A stretch of DNA of 64,000 bases from Brevipalpus yothersi (GCA_003956705.1 QZCP01000490.1:177261-241260); one strand, 5' to 3'; counted from the stretch's first letter, positions 1 to 12,950 are shown. The notes: generated by a model from the sequence alone, not told the origin. Numbers and translations are program-made.

Positions 1-1558
1 AATATCCATCAAAAGAGATCACAAAGGACTTGGTTTGTATGCAGCTAATGGTGATATCGAATTCGGAGATGTTGTCCTGGAAGAAAAACCATTTGCCCAT
101 ACTTTGTTTACCAATTATTCTCCAGACTATTGTCATTATTGTTTGAAAAGATTACCCAAAAAAGCGACCACATTGATCAGTTGCTCCGATTGTCATGCTG
201 TGATGTATTGTGAACCAAATTGTCAACAATCTGATCATCATCATATCATTTGTCGTGCTGGATTAGGTAATCTTCAAGATTCAACAGCGAAACTTGTGTG
301 CGAAATTTTAGCTCGAGCAATCAAGGAAACTTCTTTGGCAAGTTATATTGACAAAGATCGAGATGATCATGTACGAGAATGGTATTCTAACTATTTGAGT
401 ATATGTCGACTCTCACCGAGTCCTCAAATTTCACCGGAAACTGTTCAACTATCGAAAGAAATAGCTGCTAAACTAAAAGATTTGTGTTCACCATTAAACG
501 AAACAGATTTGGTTGAGCTTATTCAACTTCACTTCCAGCAGATGGAAATTAACAAAGTATTCCTCAAAGAGACATCATACGAAGTGGATATGAAATCGAT
601 GAATGAAGAGGTCGAATCAATTGGTCTAGCAATTTATCCTACCTTAAGCTTGATCAATCATAGCTGTAAGCCTAATGTTTTTCTATTCTTTTATGGTAAA
701 AAAGCTGTGATAAGGTCTTCAAGGAAAATTGAGAATGGTGAAGAAATTTTCATATGCTATGGACCGAGTTTTTCCAAGGATTCCTTTAAAGATCGACAAT
801 CAGAATTGAGAAATTTTTATTATTTCGATTGTGAATGTGAATGCTGCAGAGTCAAGTTAGAATCACCCCAAATCGGCTACAAATGTTTCGATTGCAAGGG
901 TTCCATGATCGTAAACAAATGTGATTCCACCGGTAATTGTTTATCGTGCAAGATGATGTCAGAGAATCTTGGTAGAAGAATAGAAGATGTAGAGAAAGCA
1001 GCATCTAATATTCCAGTTGGTCGTCAAGCATTCGAGGAATTCAATTTGGATGAAGCTGTTCAAATTCTTTCCAAAAACTACAACGTTCTGGACGACAATC
1101 TTTATCGGACCAACAGAGTACTTCTTCAAGCTCGACAATACCTTTACGAATGTCTAGCAATGATGGGTCATTTTGAGATGGCTCACAAATTGTGTAAAAT
1201 GAATGTCAATGCTACCCGAGAAATCTTTGGTGAAGAATCAGTGGATTTTTTGATACAGATGATATCTTTTTTGAGTTTAAAATGTAATTACATCGAAGAC
1301 ATCTCAGATGAAGATCTGACTACTGCTCAAAAGGAGGCTGAGGAGCTTGAAGACTTAATCGATCAAGAGCTTCAACGATTAAAAAGACTATCTGGTTATG
1401 TTGATCAGGCTTTGAATCAGAATGCAAATGATGTTAATAACGATGAAACTGAAGGAGGCTTCCAGAAAGAAGTGAGCACTCTCTTGAGTCTCAAGCGAAG
1501 ATGTTGGGCTCTATCAAATCTAGACGATGGTCGTCATGATCCAAAAGCCGAGGATTGA
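1..1558 (+). CDS. SMYD4-like SET/MYND protein, 5' partial
   Basis: The reading frame is open from base 2, so the true start lies left of the window. A MYND zinc finger (the CHYCLKRL start, then CSDC, YCEPNC and HHIIC) interrupts a split SET domain. The SET part shows LINHSCKPN and GEEIFICYGP, which are the S-adenosylmethionine-binding and catalytic motifs, followed by a post-SET cysteine cluster (DCECECC). A second CxxC-rich stretch and a helical, TPR-like C-terminus follow. The YGP after the SET motif and the RQxxLRxxYxFxC spacing fit SMYD4 better than SMYD2/3; this is a family-level judgement. SMYD proteins are lysine methyltransferases of histones and other proteins. About 518 residues are visible, in one exon. 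The gene converges on EXOC3, with 179 bp between the stops. Confidence 0.85.
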   Translation, partial: ISIKRDHKGLGLYAANGDIEFGDVVLEEKPFAHTLFTNYSPDYCHYCLKRLPKKATTLISCSDCHAVMYCEPNCQQSDHHHIICRAGLGNLQDSTAKLVCEILARAIKETSLASYIDKDRDDHVREWYSNYLSICRLSPSPQISPETVQLSKEIAAKLKDLCSPLNETDLVELIQLHFQQMEINKVFLKETSYEVDMKSMNEEVESIGLAIYPTLSLINHSCKPNVFLFFYGKKAVIRSSRKIENGEEIFICYGPSFSKDSFKDRQSELRNFYYFDCECECCRVKLESPQIGYKCFDCKGSMIVNKCDSTGNCLSCKMMSENLGRRIEDVEKAASNIPVGRQAFEEFNLDEAVQILSKNYNVLDDNLYRTNRVLLQARQYLYECLAMMGHFEMAHKLCKMNVNATREIFGEESVDFLIQMISFLSLKCNYIEDISDEDLTTAQKEAEELEDLIDQELQRLKRLSGYVDQALNQNANDVNNDETEGGFQKEVSTLLSLKRRCWALSNLDDGRHDPKAED

Positions 1559-1737
1559 TGAAAGGGAGAATTCGTCATTCGTGATTGGACTAAAAATTTT
1601 TTACATTTAGCAAATTTTTCCCAAAGTGGAAATACAATGCAATCCTCTTTCTGATTCATATGCTCAATGGATACAAATCTTTTTTAAGTTTGGTAAAAAA
1701 TAACGAAGTAAATTTTGTTGGGTATCGATTATTTCTT

Positions 1738-4458
1738 CTAACTCAAATCAATCTCAGAGAACACGGTTTTCTTCTTACTGCTTAAATTGTTACCCAAATC
1801 TTTCAAATCGGACATATGATCAGTGACTCTCTGTAGGAGAAGAATATCATTTAGTTGATACCTAATTCCTATAATGTGTAGCTCTTACCTTTCTGACATT
1901 AATCTTGGTCATGTCTTCACGCAAATTCAGTAAAGCAGTTAAATGTTCCGCATTAATATCGGGATATTTTATCACAAGATTCTGTAGAGGAGAGGCAGAG
2001 GAAACGAATTGTAATGAAGGTTTGGGTCAGACTCATTCTTACTTACAGAGATTTCAAGATACAACATGCTCAAATCTTTCAACCGCAGAAACTCTGCCAA
2101 CAGCGGAAGTGAATCGAAAGGAGACGTTTCCTGAGAGAAAGAGGGACATTTCGAATTAAAAACTGTTCAAATGTCTTCCATTAGTCACTACTTGCCTTCT
2201 TTGCCAGTTTGACAGTATTGTAGTCAGGTAGCTTAGCAATTGCCATCTTCAGAATGTCTCCTTCACGAACAAATTTCTTGCTAAACGATTCCCTTTGATT
2301 GAAGTCCTTGAATGTCATTTTTCTGTGCATTCGAGAAAGAAAATTTCGTTATCGCATATTACGATCAAAGATAGGCAACTCACTTTTTAAGAATAGAGGT
2401 TATATAGCTCTTGGCTAACTTGTTTTCTAGGGCAATTTTTAATGCATCAAAATTCCTCTCTTTTAGATGATTGTAATCACGTAAATAGTCATCAAGAGTA
2501 AGGCAAACATTCTCTATAACACTGAATTTCCCTTCCAGCCACTCGCGTGTGCCAACTTTGACCAACTCTTTGTCAAGATCGAGGAAGAGCTCATGCAGAA
2601 GGAATTTCAATCTGAAAAAAAGTGAACCATTAGTTGATGTTTTGATACCTATGTAATCATGAGCTTACGTGTCTTCTCTTAATTTCTCGAAAGAATTCAA
2701 AACATTCTCAAATGAACGATCAGTGTTGGCGTTAGAGACGGAAGGATATTTTTTCTTAAACTTCCAGGCAATATCCACAAAACTGACACAATTGTTAGCA
2801 ATGGCAATCTTGATTTATAATCAAAGGAATTAGAACTTCTCTAAAATGGCGACAATTTGACAGTACTCACCATATAGGGCGTAAAATGGGTGAACTGGCC
2901 CCGGTCTTCGAAGTGTGATTCACAGTACTTATGAACGGCATCCTTGTATTGATTTGCAAAAGTGGCTAAATGATCCAAACTTAATATAAGAACTCTTGTT
3001 GTTAGTTTCTGATCAACTGTTTTTGCAACTTGAAGCTAGAATAGAAACAAGGAAGACGATGAGGAATCGAGTCAAGAAACAACTTTTCTAATGATTCTTA
3101 CATGCTGGTCGATCATCTGAAAAACAATGACCGGAGTTGTGGTCTGATAGTGACCTGAATCATCGGTCTCAGGTAAATTCGGACTACTCCAATCCTTCCA
3201 TTCTCTATTGATAGTGTTGTTCATCCATTCTTTGTAATTCTTCTCGATCGTCTGCAGATACTTGTTGGTGAGCTCATCAATAAGAGGCTTAGGAAGAAGT
3301 GGTTCGAGTCCCTCTTCTTTCAGGTCGAAGTTCAAAGATGGATGCTTCAGTAGTTCTGGACCCTCGTATTTTTGGACCCAATTGAGAAGTGTAACATATT
3401 CGTTTCCTTCAAGTTGCATCGCAAGTTCTTGAAGATGAGCACTCAAACATTTATGATAAAATTGAAGCATCTGTTTAACAATGTCATATTCAGGAGGAAA
3501 ACAGGGAATACAGGCAGTTTTAACAACTCTCAAGTCTTCCAAAATGAGACGTCGAGAGGCTTCAAGATGACGAACAAGCCACATTTTGTCTTGTGCTCTC
3601 TCTTCAATCTGATTCCCAACTATTCGTTCATTTGCTGCTTCCTCTAAAATCCGAAAGACCATTTTGCGCCAATTTTTTGGTCTACCAGGAGGAATAAAAT
3701 CATCTTTTTCTTTTCTCCTCAGAGCAGCAGCATCATATCGTTCTTCTCTCTCGATTATACGTAAAGCTGTGACAATAATAGAGGGTTCTTTTCTGACAGA
3801 ATTGAGTGTCAATCGAATGATGAGCCAAAGCTGTTTACCCAATTCTTCTGAGAGCTTCTCAACTTCAGTGAAATAATTCCTCAGCACACCTTTATCTTGA
3901 GAGCTTGTAGGTGATAGCTTATGAATTTCATGGAGCAAATCGTCTCGAGAATTTTCAAGTTCAGTTAAACACTGATGAGCGAGGAGCAATTTACCATCAG
4001 CAATATAATTTCGAGTTTTCGCGACATTCTCTGGCACGTTTAGAATATGTCTCAAATTCTCTTTAGCAGCAACTAATTGTGTATGCTTTGTTGCTTCTTC
4101 TCGAATTTTTTTCAATCGCTCCGCCAGATTGGGTACAACTGCTAAGAACTCATCGAGCTCTTTCAAAGTGATGCGACTTTCATGTGCTAGATTAGCTGAA
4201 GTTTCAAGATTCACCAAACCTTTTCTGACTTCGTCTAATTGATTTTGCATCGCTGTTTTGAGCATAGCTTCACCAGCAGCCTAATGACAGAGGGAAATCA
4301 TTTCAGAAACGCCTTCACGGTTCACCACAACTTACCTCTCGACTAGCCCTCAGCTTGCGACTTTGCTTCATCTGCTCCAAACTATTGGTTCTGGCCAAAA
4401 TATTGGACACAATTTTAGCCGCATTGAGCTTTGCCTCACGTTCCAGTTCAACATCCAT
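1738..4458 (-). CDS. EXOC3: Exocyst complex component 3 (Sec6)
   Basis: Nine exons on the minus strand join without frame conflict: 4458-4336, 4280-3102, 3035-2871, 2808-2669, 2611-2384, 2322-2196, 2130-2047, 1981-1889 and 1830-1738. The product is 743 aa, essentially the length of human EXOC3. The N-terminal coiled-coil region, the HFTPYM/IAIANNC stretch and the C-terminal LKDLSMLYLEIS...KYPDI motif are typical Sec6. Sec6 is a core subunit of the octameric exocyst, which tethers secretory vesicles to the plasma membrane and contacts t-SNAREs. The start is the ATG at 4458, the first Met of the open exon. The intron between exons 6 and 7 (2195-2131) uses a GC donor; every other intron is GT-AG. 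All introns are under about 80 bp. Confidence 0.93.
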
Positions 4459-5177
4459 GGCTCAGAAACTTATCGAGAATAGTCAATTGAATAAACTCAA
4501 AGCTAGAAGTCACCGAAAGGGATGGTACGCTGAAGATCAAGAATTTAACAAGAGTAACCACAGTAGCAAATGATGAGATTAAGGATTAATCATTCAGCCT
4601 AATCACAATTCGTGACATTAATATGAAAATCAATTAAATTCATCAACCTTCACACACTTACACACCGAATCGGCTACTTTGCATCAATCAACCAACAAAA
4701 GTTGATTCAGAAAGTTCAGTAAACACACAAGCAAACGCAATCTCAGTCATCCTCCCCTGATTGGCCGGATCTATTACCACCTCATGACCATTGGACACGA
4801 TTCCATGGATAACAAAATACGATGGACTACAATCGAAAGACACAAAATCAAACGATCTTAATTACGAAACTGATCACATGTAAAGGTAAACAAACAAATC
4901 GTGAACACAAAACTTGGTTGCTAAGTTACAGGAACGCGAATCAAAAATTAAATCGCCAATCAAAAAGTGAAAATTAAATTCGATCCCGAAGACAAGTGGG
5001 ACCCCATGGATAATCGACTATAAATATATTTTTTTCTCAATGTGTGTACATGTCTGTATATGTAAAATCGTGAAATCAATCGATGTGAGGAGTGGATCAG
5101 TAGGCAACATCAAGATGAAAAATGATGAAAAAAAAGAGAGCGATGGAGGAAGTTACAGTATTCTTTTTCCCTACTTT
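4459..5177. other. Intergenic region, EXOC3 5' flank and BAP18 3' flank
   Basis: No coding signal is visible here. The short open frames overlap the first EXOC3 exon in antisense or are AT-rich noise. The region must hold the EXOC3 promoter and the 3' UTR of BAP18; I see no clear TATA box or AATAAA on the relevant strands. Confidence 0.5.
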
Positions 5178-5734
5178 TTACGGATCTGGCACTGAATCCA
5201 TTGATGATGCATTACATGAGTTCAACATGGATTCCGGCTTGATAGGTTCACTTTTATCATTTGAATGGTTGGTGATCGATGTTGTGGTAGGTGCAACAGC
5301 GATTTTTTTCACCACCACAGGTGAAGATATGGTCAAACCTTTTTGATCCTGTATTTTTCGCTTGATCCCGCCTTTTATTTGATTGATTGTTTTGTTTTTG
5401 ATATTATCAGATAACTTATTCAAATCTTCGGCAAATTTTTTCAATGTCATCTTGAACATTTCAACATCTTCTTCGTCCCATTTTTGCCTACCATGGAAGA
5501 GAAAAAAAACACAACATTATCACGACACTCACATAATGAACAATCTGTACATAGATACACATACACATCAAAAATATACAGAAAATGAAGCAACAGAAAG
5601 CCTCACTTCTTCAATACTTACCCATTGAGACTGTCGTCCAATTCCAAATGCATGGTGAGTTCACCTAATTTTGTGAATGCTTGTCCAGCGAAATTAAATA
5701 TTTCACCCACACGATTGGTTACTTGAGATGACAT
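5178..5734 (-). CDS. BAP18: Chromatin complexes subunit BAP18
   Basis: Two exons, 5734-5622 and 5487-5178, join at phase 2 to give 140 aa. The N-terminus (VGEIFNFAGQAFTKLGELTM) is nearly diagnostic for BAP18 (C17orf49). It is followed by a SANT/Myb-like region starting KWDEEDVEMFK and the segment NQIKGGIKRKIQD. In other animals BAP18 is a subunit of the MLL1/NURF-linked chromatin complexes and reads H3K4 methylation. The C-terminus is Ser/Thr rich and shorter than in vertebrates (human about 170 aa). The ATG at 5734 gives the conserved N-terminus. The gene is divergent from MRPL3, with 299 bp between start codons. Confidence 0.9.
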
Positions 5735-6033
5735 TTTTTTATCGACAAAAAAGGCAAAAATCAATTCTAATTGAAAAAGTTCAATTTAAATTTTAAAAGC
5801 AGGATAAAAAAATTTTCTCGACAGATTCTCAAACCGATACATGATTCGAGATCTAATATCGACATGAAAAACAGTGGCACCTAGTAGCGGCTTAAGTAAC
5901 TGAAAGCACGAGTTTTTGAAATCAAAACAAATTGGAAAAGTTCATTAAATGAACTTCATTTTGTTAATTAATTTTCGATGCTTAACTTGAGGATGTTTTA
6001 AGGTAGTTGTGTGATTAATTTTGATTGTAGAAT
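5735..6033. promoter_or_regulatory. Divergent promoter between BAP18 and MRPL3
   Basis: These 299 bp separate the start codons of two head-to-head genes and must contain both core promoters and 5' UTRs. The sequence is AT-rich with no TATA box at a convincing distance, as expected for housekeeping promoters. The regulatory role is inferred from gene arrangement alone. Confidence 0.55.
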
Positions 6034-7302
6034 ATGAGTGGTCCACTTTGCATTTCACGGTGTCTGGCTGGTGGACCTTTTTCACCTCTCAGTTTGGCTC
6101 AATGTGGTCTTCTAAAAGTGTAAGTTAAATGATAGTGTTAGATTCTGTGTTGCCGGTAAGATTGGAATGATAACAATTTGTTTAATTATTTTCCTGGATG
6201 GTATTACAGAGTTTCGTCAAACATAGTGCCTGATCGATCGATTGGTAAGAGAACCAAGAGAAGAAGAACACATCCATTCAGATGGTGGACCAAACGTCGT
6301 GCGGATAGTTTTAAGCCTCAACTGACCGAGAGTAATCAAGAATTTTTGACTGACTACATGACTGTCAAATTTTCATCACCCCTGATTATACCTGATCTGG
6401 ATGAATATAAAAACAAAAGTTTCACACCCGATTCGAAAAGAGTTGGACTCATTGCTCGTAAATTGGGCACTCACCCCTTGTGGTACAAGAATGGTACAAA
6501 AGTTCTAACTACCCTTCTGCAAGTCAATGATAATCATGTGATAAAGTGCTATTCTTCTGAAAAATTCAGAGATCAGGTCATATTTCAAGACCGATGGAGA
6601 TATGAAGGAATGGCATGTGCTATAATTGGGGCTGAAGGGGCTCCGATTATGAAGTACTCTTCAGCCTATGCTGGTCTTTTCAACGAAGCCGGAACTCTAC
6701 CAAAACGTAAAATCACGAAGATGGTGATCTCAGATGATGCAATCTTACCACCGGGAACTCCTCTGTATGCTGCTCACTTTAGGCCAGGAAATTTTGTGGA
6801 TTGTTTTGGTAGGACAATCGATCATGGATTCCAGGGAATGATGACACGATGGGATGCCGCTGGTCAGCCTAAAAATAGAACCACCAAAGCTGATAGGCGA
6901 ATCGGTTCGATTGGTAGAGGAAGAAGAACACAAGGACCTTTGAAAGGAAAGAAAATGCCTGGTCACATGGGACAAGAGCGTAGAACAATCAACGGTCTTG
7001 AAATATTGCGTATAAACACCAAGTTAAATATCATCTATGTTAAGGGTGGCAGTGTACCAGGAGAAAATGGTAATTGGGTGTATGTTTTCGATAGCAAGAT
7101 ATTCGCAAAAACCCCCAGCATCGAGAAACCTCCACCTTTCCCCACTTATTTTCCTGACAAAGAGGAGGAATTACCTGAAAATTTGTACCATCCCGATATT
7201 CATCAATTCTCAGATCCAACAATTATCTTCCAAGAAACTGAAGAAGAGAAGAAGAAACAACGACAAGGAGCTAAACTAGCCAAGATTAGGTTGAAGAAAT
7301 AG
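6034..7302 (+). CDS. MRPL3: Mitochondrial large-subunit ribosomal protein uL3m
   Basis: Exon 1 (6034-6119) and exon 2 (6210-7302) join at phase 2 to give 392 aa. The core matches the uL3 family: GLIARKLG, then PGNFVDCFGRTIDHGFQGMM, then GHMGQERRT and the terminal KGxVPGxNG-type loop (KGGSVPGENGNWVYVFD). The short basic N-terminus is a plausible mitochondrial targeting sequence. A WW-type segment (RWWTKRRADS) before the L3 domain is typical of metazoan MRPL3. uL3m binds 16S rRNA near the peptidyl transferase centre of the mitoribosome. A probable ATTAAA polyadenylation signal lies at 7346-7351. The exact acceptor of exon 2 could shift by a few bases. Confidence 0.92.
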
Positions 7303-7606
7303 GCCTCTTTGTCAACGAAAGCGTTCTCTAGAAATATCATTAGTCATTAAAGTTTTCTGTGAAATTTGCTATATTATCCGCATTTATTCAAATTTTTTCA
7401 TTTTCTGTCCAATTTTGTTCCATTTAGACGGTGAATTGAGAGTAATCATTCTGAAATTGTTGCTCGAAATTTTTGTTTTTATTTTAGATATAAACATTAG
7501 ATGAATTCATGATGCCATTTTTAAATTGGACTAATTAGATTAGATTCGTTACATATATTTATATTATTATATATAAATTACCATAGACTAGTTATTTTTT
7601 GAGATT

Positions 7607-9625
7607 TTAATGATACTTTCCACCACCATGGTGACCATGATGAATGGCAGGAGGATTGCCTGCCTTAGCGTGCCCAGTTGATCCGAAATCAAAGTCGTGG
7701 CCTGCATATCCATCGTGCTCCCAGTTGTGATGACCTGCAAAAATTAATGAGAGAATCGAGTGAAAAAAGAATCTTCCAAAAAGAATAAAGCAAAATGGTC
7801 ATCCTCATTACCTCCATGGCGAGCAGCAGTAGATTCACCTTTAGGTGAGTGTTTCTCTCGGTGGGTGCTGAAGGGGAAAAAATTAAGATTAATCTATATC
7901 CTTTCAACGATCATTCTTGACCATTGTCCAACGCTTACCGGTGAATCTCGACACCCTGTTTCTTCTTCTCATTGTAACGGTGTCCATCATCATGATGACC
8001 ATAGCCATGATGCTTCTCATTGTGATACCTGTAAAGTGGGTAAAAGAGAGAAAGAGGGATAATTTGGATGAGATATTCATTCCATCCGATGAAAAAAGAT
8101 TCAATCATGATTCAATTCCACTTACTGGTCAACCCATTTCTGGTTATCATGTTTCTTAGCTCTATCCTCCACATGTCGAACGGCGTGTTCCTCTTCGTTC
8201 CAGCGTTTCTTCTCTCCTTTTTGGTCCTTCTCGAGCCAATCTCCCAAGTGATGGTGCCAACGTTTCTTGTTGCCAAATCCTCTATCCCAATTCCACACTC
8301 GCTCATGACCTCCCTCCTTATCACGATCCCAATTGTTTCGATCGGTATTGGCCTTCTTTCGTACACCAACCTTATGGTCACTGTCAACCTCACGTCCATG
8401 AGAATCTTTGTCAACCCAATGACGATTACGGTTGTTCTTATTCCATTTTCCATGGTGTCTATGTTCTCCCTTCTTGCCACCTTCACCATGATCCAAATCG
8501 TGGTGATGCTTATAATGAGCTGAAGTTTTCCAATGGTCAGCCCCCTCATGATAATGGCTCTCCTTCTTCTCAGGACCCTTATCATGACCATGGCCGTGAT
8601 GACCCTTGTGGCCATGTCCATGACCATGTCCATGGTGGTAGTGGTGGCTAGGGAAGTGAGCTGAGAAGAAAAATGGAAGAGAATATGTTCAGTAGAATTC
8701 TTCACCTTGCAGACGATTGATGTTCCTGATTGATTCTTTCCACTAGCAAATCAGTATAATGTTGATCAAATACTCACGAGCATAACCATCGTGGACAATT
8801 GGATGTCGACCAGGATATGCCGCATGATGCTCATCACCTACATGTGGTGCATGAACTGGCTCATGAGGTACATGAATGTCTTCTGTTTATCAGAACAAAG
8901 GTGAGAAAGAACTATTAGAATAAATTCAATTCATCCAACTTTATCATCTCATGATTGATAATTACCCTTGTGTCCTGTAGACGATTCCCAATTTTTTGGC
9001 AAGAATATATCACGAAAATTCAGAAAATATATTGATTAGTTGTTTCATCCTTCTGCTGACTTTTATCATTCTCTCAGATATACGAATTATTAGGATCAAA
9101 CTGATCAACTTCTGATTTGAGATGATTTCAATTCTTATTCCCACTCTCTGGTCACAAGAGAACTACTTCGAAATATTCTAGATCTCGAAAACTTAATTTT
9201 CTGATGAACTCTATCAACTCTTGAGGATTATTAATTTATCAAGTTAATAAACTTGATCAGTCGTGATATTTCGATGAGAGATAACTGATCACTTATGTAC
9301 ATCTATATACAACTTAAACTTCTCAAGGAAAAATTTTCCTCAAATTTCACAAATCTTACAAGAATTCAATTCAATAAAACTTATTAATCAGCTCACCCCA
9401 TCCATGATGATGTTTAGGTTGTAGTTTAGGATATCCTTCTTGTGTTGGCCGATTGTGGGCATTCTGTTGCTTTGCAAGCATATACAACAATTCATCACTA
9501 TCCGAAGATCTAGCATGTGGCCTCACAGCACGACGATGATGATGATCCCTTCGTTCACCTAAAGTTAAAGCCAATAAATTGGCAAACAGTACACAACTTA
9601 GTGTTAACACTCGAAATCGCTTCAT
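7607..9625 (-). CDS. Secreted histidine-rich protein, seven exons
   Basis: Exons 9625-9397, 8974-8966 (9 nt), 8882-8778, 8660-8126, 8028-7939, 7867-7812 and 7734-7607 keep one open frame of 383 aa ending KYH. Residues 1-23 form a signal peptide (hydrophobic core LTLSCVLFANLLALTLG). The mature chain is extremely rich in His, Gly, Lys, Asp and Trp, with tandem HG/GH dipeptides near residue 120 (HHYHHGHGHGHGHKGHHGHG). There is no recognised catalytic domain. Proteins of this composition often bind Zn, Cu or haem, or are structural or cuticular; either role is inference. If intron 1 is retained, exon 1 reads to a stop at 9371 and gives an 84-aa product. No orthologue is recognised. Other long frames over 7.7-8.7 kb are shadows of this composition. 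Confidence 0.75.
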
Positions 9626-10262
9626 TGTGGAATCGTTCGATCGGCACAGTCCTGGATGCCAATGATCGCTAGATTTTTGTAGGCCACTCTTTTGTATCCG
9701 TTCGGATGTCCAATCATACCCGCCTACCAGTACGATGTGTACAATATTTCACCATACTGATCTTCTCTCCCTCTCTTTCTCTCTCTCCCTCTCCATCCTA
9801 TTCCATGATGCCATGCCCTCCGGTCAAATTAATGATCGTCCTATTGTGGCAGATCGAACATTTCACAAACGATATCCACCAATCAATGATCATGGCTCCG
9901 CCGGTAGTCCAACATCGATCACATTACACACACACACACATTTTGGTTAATCATCTCTAAGTGATTCTGTCTGCCTGACGAGAGTTTAGCCTATCATTTT
10001 CAATTTCGCTTTTTCATACCCATTTTATCAGCTTCTTCTTCTTTTCCCTTACCTCTTCTTCTTCTTCTTCTTCTTCTTCTTCTACTTTGGCCACTTGTTC
10101 TTCTAACGATACTGAACTGTTGACATTCGAATGTCGAGAATGATTTCTTCAATTGTGTGTGTGTAGTATGTGTCCGAATCATTAACTGTTATTCGATCAC
10201 TCATGATCTTTACTAATTGATCGGAAACTTTGATTTTTTAGAATTTTTCGTTCCGAAATTTT

Positions 10263-10263
<1 letters not shown>

Positions 10264-10325
<62 letters not shown>
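10264..10325. repeat. (CT)n microsatellite
   Basis: About 31 uninterrupted CT units. Similar runs occur at 18593-18625 (as GA), 40872-40941, 43695-43733 and 63923-64000, so this dinucleotide class dominates the simple repeats of the window. Confidence 0.98.
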
Positions 10326-10327
<2 letters not shown>

Positions 10328-11945
10328 AAACTTCGTGTCTGTTGAAATCAGGATCGCTCACTCGACGAATAGAGGGTAAACTTTTTTCTTCTTATTTCAG
10401 TTCGATCTCAAATTTCGATCCGATGAAAATTTAATTTGATGATTCAGATCATCAAAAGAAACTATCAAAACACAAGCACGTACAAAGTGTGGCAGAAAGG
10501 ACTGATTAATCGATTATATCAACTACTACTCGACCATCTTACTGATCGGAAGCATCTTTTCATCGATCCACATTGCTGTTCATAAAAGCTTGGTATAACA
10601 GCGGTGTGACAATCGTTCCGAATGATTGTTAGGTCAACAATCATAAGGAAATTAGACAAACTCTCCTGATTGTTATTAGTGTATCTTTGACCACCTTGAT
10701 GGCTAGTATGGACATGACAAATAGCATAGATTACCTTTTCACTTATTTTTCTCCTAAATTAGTTTCCAAATCCATGCATGTGTGTGTATGTGTCTCTTGA
10801 AAAGAAGAGCTATCTATACAGTTTTAATGTCAAAAGAAATGTATTATACTGCTTGATTGAAGTCAAATTATATGTATGTATAAATATATACATCCATTCT
10901 ATTAGCCCTTGAGAGAAAAGTTTTCACTTGAATGTTGATGAGTTTCATTTCTCATATCACAGGTTGACTCTTGTAGCCACCAGTTAAGTGGAAAGTTTGC
11001 GAAATTGTGTACAAAAAATGTGCTTATTTGAAGGTTGTTCAGTAATTTTTTCGCAGATCATTTCTTCACAAATAAAAAATGTTAATTAATGGTGATTCTT
11101 GCAATCGTTCAAGAGGCAGTGATAAAGAGAGACAGTTTGCTTTTGTTGCAATCTGCTCGAAATTGAAAAACTGTCACTCAATCAACCTCTCCACCCCACC
11201 GAAATTGAACCAGCTGGACCAATAAATGTGTTGAGATGGAAACAAATTAGTGTGTAAAAACTTTTTTTATTCATTTATTATTGATTCATATTTGCATTTA
11301 ATTGAAATTAAAAATTCACACCTCTTTTCAAACATTCCGAATCATCCATAAACATCATAACAAAATTTCCTTACTGAAATGTACGAAATTTTCCATAACA
11401 AAAAAATCTGATTTGATTCAGGCTAAGTTTAGGATGTCAAGTTTATTGAATATTCATTTTTGTCCTTCCTCCATGATTCCCAAAATTCAATATCGTCCTC
11501 TAACTCTGATGGAATCATTAGATTGATGTACAATTTATCTCTCTCGTTCTTGCTCTCTTTAATCAAATCCGAAGTCAAATATTATTTTGAAAAGCCTTGG
11601 CTGGCGACGCTTTTCTCAAGGAATCTTTTACATTCGCCAAGATACAAGATCAAATGGGAAAGAGAGAAAATATAAGATCTGGACACGATTTCGCATTCTA
11701 CCAGCAAGTCTTGTCACCAAGATGAGTACTAATGATGGGGATCCTTTTTTACATCCTTCGGCCACATGATGCGGATTGCAAGCCTCGAACATTCGAATGC
11801 CTTAGAAATGTGTGAGCCCTATATCCTAACTTGATCGGCTACCCATCACTTTCACTCCACTGATTAATTAACAGAGGCAATGTTTTTGCGCCCTTGCCCG
11901 TCAAGTTCCCAGCATCCAATTTCTATCGAAATGAGGTAATCTTTG

Positions 11946-11998
<53 letters not shown>

Positions 11999-12950
11999 CT
12001 CTTTCTCGGCTCTGATAAGAAACGAACAAGAAGCACCCAATCCTATGAGAAGAAATATGTTCAGGGAAAACCACCATTTATATCTGATCATTTTTGTTTT
12101 CCATCATCGTACTGCTACCGGATATTCTCTTTCTTTCTCTCTTTCAAAGTATTGATACTTCGATTGATTAATGCTTCACAATGAGCCAGTCGATGATTCT
12201 CATGAATAATTATTCGCGTCAAAATATTTTTCCTATTATCAGATTCCAAACAAAATTGTCAAGTTAACGGATGATTTCCTTCTCTATTTAGAGGTTTTTT
12301 CTTCATTGCACACACCTTCTTACCTGTTCAATTTTACCGATTGACATTTAAGATAGATTTTAGTTTCTCTCTCTCTCTCACTTTCTTTCTTTCTCTCTTT
12401 CTCGTGTAAAACTTGATTCAGTGCTTTAGAATACTCAACTCTCACCGAACATTGCCCCTGATTTTGCGATTGATAAATTTTCTCGCAACTGTAGTTGTTA
12501 TTTGACTATGATTCTTGACAGCTTTGTCAGCTCGATGAAATTTGAAATGAATGAATGAATGAATGAAGAATTTCAGCAATTTTGAGGTGAAAATTCTTTT
12601 CGTTTTGTTCACAAAACTACAGCGCATTTTCTTGACAACCTCTATCTGTTTATGTCGGAAGAATATTTCCTCAGGAATTTAAATAATTCATTGGCAATGC
12701 TTCCTCCAGGGAAGAGCGAAGAGAATCAGCTTCATTGAAGAGAGAGAGAAAGAAGAAAAAGAGAGATATATGAGGTCCATCATAAAAATATCAACAGTAT
12801 CAATGGTATCATGACCACGATGGTGGTAAACAAGTGATCGTGTTGTGTTGATTGTGGGAGTTGATAAAAACCTATAAACAGCATGATCACAAATGAACTC
12901 GCACTTAACGAACAAGAATTTTCGACGCTCGACGGCCTTGTTTTCCGTCG

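Noticed and set aside
7689..8705. Several long overlapping open frames on both strands in the histidine-rich locus
   Set aside because: They are shadows of the CAT/GGT/CAC-rich coding sequence; only one frame joins through consensus splice sites from a signal peptide to a stop.
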